A program made the translations under genes and the position numbers. From NCBI RefSeq assembly GCF_003318235.1, contig NZ_QOCG01000019.1, forward strand, positions 108,668-172,667: 64,000 nt of DNA, given 5' to 3'. This DNA is from Loktanella sp. D2R18. GTDB taxonomy: Bacteria; Pseudomonadota; Alphaproteobacteria; Rhodobacterales; Rhodobacteraceae. The notes below the pieces were generated by a model. It ran no database searches. It had not been told where the DNA came from and saw nothing but the letters and a program-made list of their open reading frames with translations. This document shows, piece by piece, positions 21,659 through 29,831 of the stretch. Positions within the stretch are counted from its first letter, which is position 1, and each line of letters begins with the position of its first letter.

Positions 21659-21672
21659 AAATATCGATATTT
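21659..21672. promoter_or_regulatory. Operator-like palindrome AAATATCGATATTT (site 2) in a divergent promoter
   Basis: Perfect 14-bp palindrome containing the 12-bp core of site 1. It lies 15 bp before the YciI-like start on minus and immediately before a TTGACA (21674-21679) that could be the -35 of the plus-strand FAH operon. A repressor bound here would block both directions. The -10 for the plus promoter is not clear. Confidence 0.65.
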
Positions 21673-21729
21673 ATTGACATCTGATGCGATTGTAGGCAGA
21701 AATCTTATGAACTGACAAGGAAGAGATGC

Positions 21730-22608
21730 ATGAAATATCTGGTGGGCAAGACAACGAATGGCACTACAGTGTTCGCTGTCGATGGTGAAAATGCCGTTAA
21801 TTTAACGGCGTTAAACGCTGAAATTGGCGGTGATCTGATGGGGCTCATCCAGAATCCCGCGCTGATCGAATCAGTTGCAGGTCAGATGGCCGACGCCCCA
21901 CGCGTTGCAATCGCCGCGATTACACCTGCCCTGCCCGTTGCAGAACCCGGCACCATCATCTGCCTTGGCCTGAACTATACAGACCACATCAAAGAGGGCG
22001 GATACGACATTCCCGACTACCCTGCCCTGTTTATGCGTGGCAAAAATTCAATCATGGCCGCTGGCGCGCCGCTTGTGCGCCCGACATGTTCTGAAAAACT
22101 TGATTACGAAGCCGAGCTAATGTTCATTGTCGGCAAAGGCGGCCGTCACATTGCAGAGGCCGATGCACTGGACCATGTGTTTGGCTATACCGTTTTTAAC
22201 GACGGCTCTGTCCGCGATTACCAGCGCAAGACGCACCAGTGGACACCGGGCAAAAACTTTGACGATACTGGCGCGATTGGCCCATTCGTTGTGACACCTG
22301 ACGAAGTGCCAGAAGGCGCCGCAGGTCTGAAAATAGAAAGCCGTGTCGGCGATGAGATTTTGCAATCCTCCAACACTGGCAACATGATCTGGTCGGTTGC
22401 CCAAACCATCGCCACGATTTCACAATACACCACGCTTGAACCCGGCGATTTGATCGCAATGGGCACACCACCCGGTGTTGGTCACGCCAAAAAGCCAAAC
22501 CCACGTTGGCTTGTCCCGGGCGAAACAGTTGACGTCGAAATCGAAGGTATTGGCATTTGCTCTAACCCCATCATCGACGAGGTTGATCACATTAAAGGGG
22601 CAGCGTAA
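21730..22608 (+). CDS. Fumarylacetoacetate hydrolase-family enzyme
   Basis: A 292-residue FAH-fold protein. IICLGLNYTDHIKEGG opens the catalytic domain, and KLDYEAELMFIVGKGGRHI gives the two Glu metal ligands. FNDGSVRDYQRKTHQWTPGKNFD and LIAMGTPPGVGHA complete the core. Members hydrolyse C-C bonds of acylpyruvates or isomerise/decarboxylate ring-cleavage products. With the intradiol dioxygenase and RutE-like reductase of the same operon it likely processes an open-chain keto acid, but the substrate cannot be named. The start has AGGAAG upstream, and the stop overlaps the next ATG by 1 bp. Confidence 0.9.
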   Translation: MKYLVGKTTNGTTVFAVDGENAVNLTALNAEIGGDLMGLIQNPALIESVAGQMADAPRVAIAAITPALPVAEPGTIICLGLNYTDHIKEGGYDIPDYPALFMRGKNSIMAAGAPLVRPTCSEKLDYEAELMFIVGKGGRHIAEADALDHVFGYTVFNDGSVRDYQRKTHQWTPGKNFDDTGAIGPFVVTPDEVPEGAAGLKIESRVGDEILQSSNTGNMIWSVAQTIATISQYTTLEPGDLIAMGTPPGVGHAKKPNPRWLVPGETVDVEIEGIGICSNPIIDEVDHIKGAA

Positions 22609-23273
22609 TGGCCGCCCCAACAGGTCAAGCACTCGCGGATGCCCGTGCCAAGGCACAAGAAGATCATCGCGCTTTGCGCGGGCGCATCGACCGGTTGTCG
22701 GACGATGCCATTGACCTCATCTTGCGCGATGCGCGGTCGCATTATGCGTGGACTGACAAACCGATCCCGGATGGGATGCTCGAAGATCTGTACGACATTA
22801 CGATCAACGGCCCGACCAGCATGAACACCCTGCCGGCGCGTTTTACTTTTGTGAGGACACCCGAAGGTAAGGCAAAACTGGCAAAGTCGCTCAAGCCCCA
22901 AAACGTGGCTAAAATGATGGGTGCGCCCGTCACAGTGATTATTTCGCACGACATGGATTTCTGGAAAGAGCTTCCAAACCTGTTCCCACACGAAGACCGG
23001 CGACACCTGTTCGACGGGAAGCCCGAATATTGCGAAGACACCGCATTTCGCAATGGCACGATGCAGGGCGCCTATTTCATGATCGCTGCGCGTGCGCTTG
23101 GGCTAGATGTCGGGGCAATGTCAGGGTTCTCAAACGCGATTGTCGACGAGGAATTTTTTACTGGCACCACGGTCAAATCCAACTTTCTGTGCAATATTGG
23201 ATACGCTGATGAAACCGCGCTGTTCCAAAAGCTACCGCGTCTTGCTTTCGAGCAGGCCTGTAGTTTCGCCTAG
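22608..23273 (+). CDS. RutE-like malonic semialdehyde reductase (nitroreductase family)
   Basis: A 221-residue flavin-dependent reductase. The order SHYAWTDKPIPDGMLEDLYD, NGPTSMNTLPARFTFVRT, MMGAPVTVIISHD, AFRNGTMQGAYFMIAARALGLDVGAMSGF and KSNFLCNIGY follows E. coli RutE closely as I remember it. RutE reduces malonic semialdehyde to 3-hydroxypropionate. If the substrate is conserved, the operon produces malonic semialdehyde, which would fit with malonyl-CoA metabolism encoded next door. The wider nitroreductase family has other roles, so the substrate is inferred. Confidence 0.85.
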   Translation: MAAPTGQALADARAKAQEDHRALRGRIDRLSDDAIDLILRDARSHYAWTDKPIPDGMLEDLYDITINGPTSMNTLPARFTFVRTPEGKAKLAKSLKPQNVAKMMGAPVTVIISHDMDFWKELPNLFPHEDRRHLFDGKPEYCEDTAFRNGTMQGAYFMIAARALGLDVGAMSGFSNAIVDEEFFTGTTVKSNFLCNIGYADETALFQKLPRLAFEQACSFA

Positions 23274-23285
23274 GGGGATATTCAC

Positions 23286-23744
23286 ATGGCCATCAAATTG
23301 AAGACAATCGTAACCTACCGGGCGACGGCGCAATGTCCGACCCACGCGCGTACCGAAATACCGGTTAGGGATCTGAATGTCGTCATTGATGAGCCATTGG
23401 AACGGGGTGGGACCAATCTAGGCCCCACCCCAACCGAAATGGCCATGTCTGCATTGATCGCATGCACAAATGTGATCGGCCATAAAAATGCACGTCGCCT
23501 GGGTGTGGACCTTGGCGACGTGACGATCGACGCAAATTGCCAGTTCGATCGGCGCGGCGTTCTCATGGAGGATGAGATCGACGTGCCGTTCCCGGCCATT
23601 ACGCTCACGGTGAACTGCAATACCACTGCCAGTCAGGAGGAGCTGACTACAGTGGGCCTTGAGACCGCAAAATTCTGCGCCATTGCCAAACTATTTGAGG
23701 CGGCAGGCACCGATCTAACGGTCAATTGGGTGAAGAGGAACTAG
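23286..23744 (+). CDS. OsmC-family protein
   Basis: A 152-residue OsmC/Ohr-fold protein. The two redox cysteines are in MSALIACTNVIGHKNARRLG and GLETAKFCAIAKLFEAAG, the standard positions for thiol peroxidase chemistry. GPTPTEMAMSALIAC is the typical helix entry. Such proteins detoxify organic hydroperoxides. Its place between the reductase and the TRAP genes suggests protection against, or handling of, a reactive intermediate of this pathway. GGGGGA lies before the ATG. Confidence 0.88.
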   Translation: MAIKLKTIVTYRATAQCPTHARTEIPVRDLNVVIDEPLERGGTNLGPTPTEMAMSALIACTNVIGHKNARRLGVDLGDVTIDANCQFDRRGVLMEDEIDVPFPAITLTVNCNTTASQEELTTVGLETAKFCAIAKLFEAAGTDLTVNWVKRN

Positions 23745-23789
23745 ACACTAAACCGGGCTAGACGCCCAAATTTTCTGGGAGGAAAACAC

Positions 23790-24863
23790 ATGATTAATTG
23801 GACACGGCGCAGCCTTATGGGTGCGGCCCTTGCGACGATGACAGCGATGCCTGTCGCGGCGCAGGAAAGAATTTCGGCTGTCGTCATTGATGGCTATCCA
23901 GCGCGCGCACTTTGGGTGCAAGAATTCACCGACTTCTTTATTCCCGAAGTTGACCGCCGCCTTGCTGAGACCGGCAACTATGTGATGGATTGGCAAGAAA
24001 ACTATGGTGGTTCTATTGTGAAACCCCGTGGTGTGCTTGAAGGCGTGCAGCTTGGTCTTGGCGACATTGGGATCGTCACGACGATTTTCCACTCCTCCAA
24101 ACTGCCAAGCCAGGGACTCGCTGCGGTTACACCGTTTGTTTCATCTGACGCCCGCGCGGTTGCACAGGCGATTGACGAAATTGCGCGCGAATTCCCTGCT
24201 ATGCAGAACGAATTTGCCGATCAAAACCAAGTCTATCTCGCGACCGGTGTTGTGCTCGACAGTTATCAGGTTTTCGCGACAAATGAATTGGCTGACATCT
24301 CGGGTCTTGAAGGCCTGAAAGTTGCGGGTGCTGGCATGAACTTGCGTTACCTTGAAGGTATCGAAGGCGCTGCTGGTGTGCGTGGTGGTTTGACCGACTT
24401 CTACAACATGCTGCAAACCGGTCTTGTTGACGCGGCACAGCTATGGCCAGAAGCCGCGGCAACATTCAAAATCTCAGAAGTCGCACCATACATGCTGCGG
24501 ACAGATTTTGGTGCGGTGAACTCTAAAACTGTGACTGTGAACCAAGACTATTGGAACGCGCTTCCTGACGAAGTCAAAGAGGTGCTGCAAGCGGTGTCGA
24601 TTGACTACCGCGATCACCTTGCGGGTCTTGCGATGGACCGCGCAGCCGCCGCCGAAGCTGCCTATGTGGAAGCAGGCGGAACGATCATCGAAGTGTCAGA
24701 AGAAGACCGCACAGCATGGGCGAACGCGATGCCAAACATCGCACTTGAGCTGACAGAAACGCTTAACGCGAATGGTGAAGCTGGGACAGAGATGCTCGCC
24801 GCATACCTCGCCAAGCTTGAAACCGCTGGCTTTGTCGGCGTCCGCGACTGGACACAGCCTTAA
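23790..24863 (+). CDS. TRAP transporter periplasmic solute-binding protein (DctP type)
   Basis: A 357-residue exported binding protein with a twin-arginine-like signal (WTRRSLMGAALATMTAMPVAAQ). The DctP fold shows in LEGLKVAGAGMNLRYLEGIEGAAGV, with the Arg expected to bind the carboxylate, and in VDAAQLWPEAAATFKISEVAPYMLRTDFG. It delivers an organic acid to the DctQ/DctM membrane subunits encoded directly downstream. The operon suggests the ligand is the pathway substrate or a ring-derived acid. Strong expression is likely, as for other binding proteins. Confidence 0.9.
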   Translation: MINWTRRSLMGAALATMTAMPVAAQERISAVVIDGYPARALWVQEFTDFFIPEVDRRLAETGNYVMDWQENYGGSIVKPRGVLEGVQLGLGDIGIVTTIFHSSKLPSQGLAAVTPFVSSDARAVAQAIDEIAREFPAMQNEFADQNQVYLATGVVLDSYQVFATNELADISGLEGLKVAGAGMNLRYLEGIEGAAGVRGGLTDFYNMLQTGLVDAAQLWPEAAATFKISEVAPYMLRTDFGAVNSKTVTVNQDYWNALPDEVKEVLQAVSIDYRDHLAGLAMDRAAAAEAAYVEAGGTIIEVSEEDRTAWANAMPNIALELTETLNANGEAGTEMLAAYLAKLETAGFVGVRDWTQP

Positions 24864-24893
24864 TCCCGATCGATCCCTGAAGGGGCCTAGATT

Positions 24894-25445
24894 ATGTTGA
24901 AATCTGTACTTACGGGCCTCTCAGGGGTCGCAAATAAAGTGGCGATCATCGCCAATGCCGCTGGAACGGTTTGCGTTCTTGGCTTGGTGGTGATCCTCAA
25001 TGTCGATGTCATTGCGCGGGGCGTGTTTAATGCCCCGCTCAAGGGCACCTATGAAATCGTCCAGCTATCGGTCGTTTTCATTGTCTTTCTACAGCTTGCT
25101 GATGTTGTGCGCGTTGACCGCCTCACCCGCTCTGACGGGTTCCTCAATGTGCTCCACAAGCGTCGCCCTAATCTGACCGCGAATCTGCGCCGGATCATCA
25201 ATGCCGTATCTGCAATCTTTATGGGGCTTGTAGCGTACATCATGTTCCCTGAATTCATGCACATGTGGGAAACCCAAGACTTTTTCGGCGTGCCCGGCGT
25301 ATTCACCGCCCCGTGGTGGCCCATTAAGCTCGTGATTGCCTGCGGCTGTGCGTTGTCATGCATCATCTTCGTGCTGAAAGTCATCACCGCCCAAGACCGC
25401 CCGCAATTGGTCCGTGCCCCTGAACATAATGAGCCCACCACATGA
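24894..25445 (+). CDS. TRAP transporter small permease subunit (DctQ type)
   Basis: A 183-residue membrane protein with about four hydrophobic segments (AIIANAAGTVCVLGLVVILN, VVFIVFLQLADVVR, AVSAIFMGLVAYIMF, PIKLVIACGCALSCIIFVLKV). RGVFNAPLKGTYEIVQLSVVF matches the DctQ family. It joins DctM in the sodium-driven secondary transporter. The stop overlaps the DctM start by 4 bp, the usual arrangement for this stoichiometric pair. Confidence 0.9.
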   Translation: MLKSVLTGLSGVANKVAIIANAAGTVCVLGLVVILNVDVIARGVFNAPLKGTYEIVQLSVVFIVFLQLADVVRVDRLTRSDGFLNVLHKRRPNLTANLRRIINAVSAIFMGLVAYIMFPEFMHMWETQDFFGVPGVFTAPWWPIKLVIACGCALSCIIFVLKVITAQDRPQLVRAPEHNEPTT

Positions 25446-26746
25446 GCCCTATTGAAATTGGCCTGATTTCGGTCATTGCAATCATCTTCCTGATTTATTC
25501 AGGTGTTTATATCCCAATTGCGCTTGGCACTGTGTCGCTGGTGTCCATCTGGCTGATGCGTGACAACTTTACGCTGTCACTGAACCTGCTCAAGGTGGCA
25601 GTCGGCGACAGTGCGATGGAATACAGTTTTGCCACCATCCCATTGTTTACCTTTATGGGGCTAATTGTGTCCAAGGCCGGGTTAGGTAAGGACATTTACG
25701 AGGTCATGACCATGCGGTTTCGTAAGGTCAAAGGCGGCATTGGCATGGCCACAGTTGGTGCAAACGCAGTGTTTGCTGCGGTAACGGGGTCTTCTATTGC
25801 CTCAGCATCCGTGTTCACCAAAGTATCGGTGCCACAAATGATGGCCCAAGACTACAACCCGCGCTTTGCGGTTGGCGTTGTGGCCGGGTCGTCTGTGTTG
25901 GGTATGATCATCCCGCCATCCGCGATGCTGATCATCTATTCGTTTGTCGCAGAGCAATCGGTTGGAGATATGTTCCTTGCTGGCGTTATCCCCGGTGTTA
26001 TGCTCGCCGTCGCCTATGTTGGTGCAATTTGGTTCATGGGGCGCTACACCCCCGATTTTGTCGGCGGGCGCGTTGTTGAAGACACCGAATGGATGACCCG
26101 CGGCGAAATCGCATCAAAAACCCTGCCGACATTGGGCCTAATCACTGTTGTTTTGGGCGGCATCTATACCGGCTGGCTTACTGCGGTTGAAGCTGGGGCC
26201 GCTGGTGGGTTGGTCGCGCTATGCATCGCGGCGGCGCGCCGCTCCATGTCGCTCAAAACATTTTGGGACGCACTTTTAGAAACCGGTCACATCACAGCCG
26301 CGATCTTGTTTTTGATTACCGCAGCGTCCATCTACAGCCGGATGCTGGGCATGGCGGGCCTTCCAAACCAATTGCAAGATCTACTCGCTGGGAACGCAGC
26401 CTCGTTTTGGACGGTTATGCTGCTCTATGTGCTGCTGATGCTGTTTCTTGGCACGTTGTTGGACACGGCATCGATCATCTTGATCGTTGTCCCGCTGTTC
26501 CTGCCCATGATCGAAGCGATGGACATGTCGCTGATCTGGTTTGGGATCATCACAGTTGTTGGCGCAGAAATCGGGTTGCTGACCCCGCCGCTTGGCATCT
26601 CGTGTTTCGTGATCAAATCGACAATCAATGATGATCGCATTTCCTTGATGGATGTCTTCATGGGGGCGCTACCGTTCGCCTTTGTCATGTTGATCGCACT
26701 GATGATCCTGATCCAATTCCCAATCCTGAGCCTCGCTCTACTCTAA
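25442..26746 (+). CDS. TRAP transporter large permease subunit (DctM type)
   Basis: A 434-residue polytopic permease. FATIPLFTFMGLIVSKAGLG, ANAVFAAVTGSSIASASVF and IPPSAMLIIYSFVAEQSVGDMFLAGVIPG are standard DctM signatures, and LLTPPLGISCFVIK near the C-terminus is the second re-entrant region. It is the transporting subunit that couples sodium entry to uptake of the acid delivered by the upstream binding protein. Length and hydrophobic pattern are normal. Confidence 0.93.
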   Translation: MSPIEIGLISVIAIIFLIYSGVYIPIALGTVSLVSIWLMRDNFTLSLNLLKVAVGDSAMEYSFATIPLFTFMGLIVSKAGLGKDIYEVMTMRFRKVKGGIGMATVGANAVFAAVTGSSIASASVFTKVSVPQMMAQDYNPRFAVGVVAGSSVLGMIIPPSAMLIIYSFVAEQSVGDMFLAGVIPGVMLAVAYVGAIWFMGRYTPDFVGGRVVEDTEWMTRGEIASKTLPTLGLITVVLGGIYTGWLTAVEAGAAGGLVALCIAAARRSMSLKTFWDALLETGHITAAILFLITAASIYSRMLGMAGLPNQLQDLLAGNAASFWTVMLLYVLLMLFLGTLLDTASIILIVVPLFLPMIEAMDMSLIWFGIITVVGAEIGLLTPPLGISCFVIKSTINDDRISLMDVFMGALPFAFVMLIALMILIQFPILSLALL

Positions 26747-26763
26747 ACTAGGAGGTCGTTCCC

Positions 26764-27630
26764 ATGCGTAACGTCACCAAAGACAATATCACCGATGTGT
26801 TTAAGGCCTATATGGCCGCCAGTACTGATGCGCGGACACGTGAAGTTATGAACGCACTGGTTCAGCACATGCATGATTTCGCGCGCGAAGTGAACCTGAC
26901 ACATGATGAATGGCGCACAGGGATCGCGTTTCTCGAAGGCTGCGCCGCGATTGAAACCGAAGATCACCATGAATTTGTGTTGGCCTCAGATGTGCTCGGC
27001 CTGTCGTCATTGGTTGATATGCTGCACTCGCGCCCTGATGCTACATCTTCATCGGTGCTTGGCCCGTTCCACGTGTCAGGCGCCCCGCCGCTTGCCGTTG
27101 GCGGCGACATGAAACGCCATTACGGCGGTCCGGTCCTGCTTGCCCAAGGCACTATTCGCGACACGGATGGCAACCCCATTCCCAATGCCGAACTTGATAT
27201 TTGGCAAACCGCGCCAAACGGCATGTACGCAAGCCAAGACGAAGAACAAGATACGTTTTCGTTCCACGGTTTGATGACGGTCGGCGAGGACGGAAAGTAC
27301 GCATTTACCACTGTGAAACCCGTTGAATATACGGTCCCGTCTGACGGCCCGGTTGGGGATATCCTGCGGGCCTGTGGGCGTCACCCTTGGCGGCCTTCAC
27401 ACCTGCACTACATCATCAAAGCGCCGGGATTTAAGACCTTGGTGACAGAGATCTTCCCCGACGATGACCCCTATCTTGACCAAGATACCGTGTTCGGCGT
27501 GCGTGATGATTTGGTGATGACCTATGTCGAAAAACCAGCCAGCGATTTCCCCGAGGGGTTAGAGCTATCGGGCAGTGTCACCGAGACATTCTTGTCTGTC
27601 GACTTTGACGTCATTTTAGCGCGGGTATAA
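26764..27630 (+). CDS. Intradiol ring-cleavage dioxygenase, hydroxyquinol/catechol 1,2-type
   Basis: A 288-residue non-heme Fe(III) dioxygenase. An N-terminal helical dimerisation domain (about 1-95) precedes the beta-sandwich. The likely iron ligands are Tyr in NGMYASQDEEQ, Tyr in VEYTVPSDGPVG, and two His in RHPWRPSHLHYII. DPYLDQDTVFGVRDDLV is typical of hydroxyquinol 1,2-dioxygenases, making that a better guess than catechol, but a maleylacetate reductase is not in the window. AGGAGG precedes the ATG. Last gene of the catabolic operon, 17 bp after DctM. Confidence 0.9.
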   Translation: MRNVTKDNITDVFKAYMAASTDARTREVMNALVQHMHDFAREVNLTHDEWRTGIAFLEGCAAIETEDHHEFVLASDVLGLSSLVDMLHSRPDATSSSVLGPFHVSGAPPLAVGGDMKRHYGGPVLLAQGTIRDTDGNPIPNAELDIWQTAPNGMYASQDEEQDTFSFHGLMTVGEDGKYAFTTVKPVEYTVPSDGPVGDILRACGRHPWRPSHLHYIIKAPGFKTLVTEIFPDDDPYLDQDTVFGVRDDLVMTYVEKPASDFPEGLELSGSVTETFLSVDFDVILARV

Positions 27631-27666
27631 CTGGGATGGTTAGCCTAGAACTTTGATCCTGTTTCG

Positions 27667-27700
27667 CCTATATCGCGGGTAAGCGATAAAGGAATATAGG
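27667..27700 (+). promoter_or_regulatory. Leader hairpin around the map ribosome site
   Basis: CCTA-TATCGC (27667-27676) can pair with GCGATA (27683-27688) and TAGG (27697-27700), leaving the AAAGGA ribosome site in a bulge immediately before the GTG start. This could tune translation of map. Evidence is base pairing only. Confidence 0.4.
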
Positions 27701-27701
27701 C

Positions 27702-28574
27702 GTGGACACGAACAAAGGCCGCATCACCAAAGATGGCATCCGGATTTATGATCCCAGCGATTTCGCGGGTATGGCCAAGGCTGGCGCTTTGGCCGCCCAA
27801 ATCTTGGATGACATTGCCGAGCACGTGAGCGTCGGGCAAACGACAGGTGAACTTGACCGCCTGATCACAAGTTGGGTCGATGATGCGGGCGCAATTTCCG
27901 CGACGATTGGCTATAAGGGCTACAAACACGCCAGCTGTATTTCGGTGAACCATGTGGTCTGTCACGGTATACCCGGTGCGCCTATTCCAAAAGGCGCGTC
28001 TGAAAGCGTGTCAAAAAATCTTGAAAAGCGGCGTAGCGATGATGCGCTGAAATCTGGCGATATCCTGAACATCGACGTCACGGTAATTGTTGATGGCTGG
28101 TTCGGTGATTGCAGCCGGATGTATGTGGCAGGCAAACCCAAACCCATCGCCCGCAAGCTGATTGACGTGACCCATGACGCGCTGATGCTGGGGATTGCGG
28201 CAGTGAAACCCGGCAACACATTTGGCGATATCGGCCACGCAATTCAAACCTACGCCGAAGCCCAGGGCATGTCTGTTGTCCGCGATTTTTGTGGGCATGG
28301 GCTGGGCCGCGTGTTTCACGCGCCGCCTAACGTCGTGCATTTTGGCCGCCCCGGCGTGGGCCCAAAACTTGAAGCCGGGATGTTCTTTACAATTGAACCG
28401 ATGATCAACCTTGGGCGTCCCTATGTCGAAGTGTTGCGCGATGATTGGACCGCGGTTACTGCCGATAAATCCCTGTCTGCGCAGTTCGAACATTCGGTTG
28501 GTGTGACCGAAGACGGTTGTGAGATTTTCACAAAATCCCCTGCAGGGCGGTTCCATCCGACCTCTGACTACTAA
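27702..28574 (+). CDS. map: Type I methionine aminopeptidase
   Basis: Removes the initiator methionine from nascent proteins using two metal ions. Metal ligands are visible in NIDVTVIVDGWFGDCSR, GHGLGRVFHAPPNVVHFG, FFTIEPMI and EHSVGVTEDG. The GTG at 27702 fits MDTNKGRITKDGIRIYDP. Between VCHGIPG and LKSGDILNIDVT there is an insert of about 17 residues rich in Ser, Lys and Arg that most family members lack. Length 290. A second map copy may exist elsewhere, as is common in this group. Transcribed separately from the dioxygenase operon. Confidence 0.92.
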   Translation: MDTNKGRITKDGIRIYDPSDFAGMAKAGALAAQILDDIAEHVSVGQTTGELDRLITSWVDDAGAISATIGYKGYKHASCISVNHVVCHGIPGAPIPKGASESVSKNLEKRRSDDALKSGDILNIDVTVIVDGWFGDCSRMYVAGKPKPIARKLIDVTHDALMLGIAAVKPGNTFGDIGHAIQTYAEAQGMSVVRDFCGHGLGRVFHAPPNVVHFGRPGVGPKLEAGMFFTIEPMINLGRPYVEVLRDDWTAVTADKSLSAQFEHSVGVTEDGCEIFTKSPAGRFHPTSDY

Positions 28575-28599
28575 GCATTTATTTGCGAACGACTTGCAA

Positions 28600-28636
28600 C
28601 TAGCGCACACCACCCCTATATGAGTGGTGTCGCTAG
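28600..28636 (+). terminator. Long hairpin between map and the orphan binding-protein gene
   Basis: CTAGCG-c-ACACCAC pairs with GTGGTGT-CGCTAG, a 13-bp stem with one bulged C and a 10-nt loop, 25 bp after the map stop. No T run follows, so it is either a weak terminator or a regulatory structure for the gene starting at 28676. Confidence 0.5.
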
Positions 28637-28675
28637 CGGTGGCATCCCCCATAATCACCAACGAAAGGATGCACC

Positions 28676-29707
28676 ATGCACCTGATGAAACATGCCGCTT
28701 GTGCGGCCGCAATTTCGATGTCCGCAAATTCTGGTCTGGCCCAAGAGGTCACGTTGCGGTTCCAGCACTTTGTGTCCCCGGCAAGCGCGAACCCGACCTA
28801 TTTCATGCAGCCATGGGCCGATGCGATCGAAGAACAATCTGATGGGCGCATCAAAGTCGAGCTTTACCCGTTCATGCAACTCGGTGGGTCCGCCCCGAAC
28901 CAATTCGACCTGATCCGCGATGGCGCGATTGATGGCGGCTGGGTAATCCCCGCGTACCAACCGAACCGCTTCCCTGAGGCTGAAGCGCTTGAACTGCCTT
29001 TCATGACCTCAAAATCAGGCGAAGAAGCAAGTGCTGCGGCGTGGGAATATACTGAAACCTATCTGATGGACGACTTTGCAGATGTTCACGTGATAGCAGC
29101 GCACATGCACGGGCCAGGTATCGTCCATAAACGCGGCGATGCGATTGAAACGCTCGAAGACTTTGACGGACTGAAACTACGTGGCCCATCTCGCCCAGCG
29201 ACAATGCTGCTCGACGCGCTTGGGGCAACCCCCATCGGCATGCCCGTTCCGCAATTCCCCGAAGCCCTATCCAAAGGCGTGGTCGACGGCGGTGTGATCA
29301 CTTGGGAAATGTCCCCATCGCTTAAGCTGGACGAGTTGACGGATAGCCATACGGACGTCGCGGGCGATCAGGCGCTGTATAATCTCTACTTCATCTGGGC
29401 GATGAATAAAGATGTCTACGACGGCATGCCTGCAGACCTACAGGCGATCATTGATGCCAATTCTGGCATGATGGCCAGCATGTGGGCTGGGCGCGCGCAT
29501 GATACCGGAGATGCCGTTGGGCGCGACCTGATGGCCGCTTCCGGCAATGAGATCGCAACCCTGTCAGAGGCAGAGACCGCGCGGATTATGGATTTAGGCA
29601 CCGAAGTCACCACCCGGTGGATCGCCGAGATGGACGACAAAGGCTTTGATGGCGCAGCACTGGTCGCCGCAGCACAGGCCGCCGTTACGGACAACCTAAT
29701 CGATTAA
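28676..29707 (+). CDS. Orphan TRAP transporter solute-binding protein (DctP type)
   Basis: A 343-residue exported binding protein with a signal peptide ending near SGLAQE. LRFQHFVSPASANPTYFMQPWADAIEEQSDGRIKVELYP is the classic DctP opening (quoted in outline), and LEDFDGLKLRGPSRPATMLLDALGATPIGM holds the conserved carboxylate-binding Arg. No DctQ or DctM genes follow, unlike the TRAP set at 23.8-26.7 kb, and the protein is not a close copy of that DctP. It may share the membrane subunits of another locus or act as a receptor. AAGGA precedes the start. Confidence 0.9.
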   Translation: MHLMKHAACAAAISMSANSGLAQEVTLRFQHFVSPASANPTYFMQPWADAIEEQSDGRIKVELYPFMQLGGSAPNQFDLIRDGAIDGGWVIPAYQPNRFPEAEALELPFMTSKSGEEASAAAWEYTETYLMDDFADVHVIAAHMHGPGIVHKRGDAIETLEDFDGLKLRGPSRPATMLLDALGATPIGMPVPQFPEALSKGVVDGGVITWEMSPSLKLDELTDSHTDVAGDQALYNLYFIWAMNKDVYDGMPADLQAIIDANSGMMASMWAGRAHDTGDAVGRDLMAASGNEIATLSEAETARIMDLGTEVTTRWIAEMDDKGFDGAALVAAAQAAVTDNLID

Positions 29708-29716
29708 CGCTCCCCT

Positions 29717-29742
29717 GCAGGGCGATGTGATCATTGCCCTGC
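29717..29742 (+). terminator. Hairpin after the orphan binding protein
   Basis: GCAGGGC (29717-29723) pairs with GCCCTGC (29736-29742) across a 12-nt loop, 10 bp after the stop codon. There is no U tract. It is probably a 3' stabilising hairpin or weak terminator. Confidence 0.45.
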
Positions 29743-29831
29743 GCGCATCACTTCTACGTTTACCTTTTAAACCGCCTCGTATTAACTGCCCGTACAACGA
29801 CAGGTTTATTTCAAACGGTAGATATTCAAAT

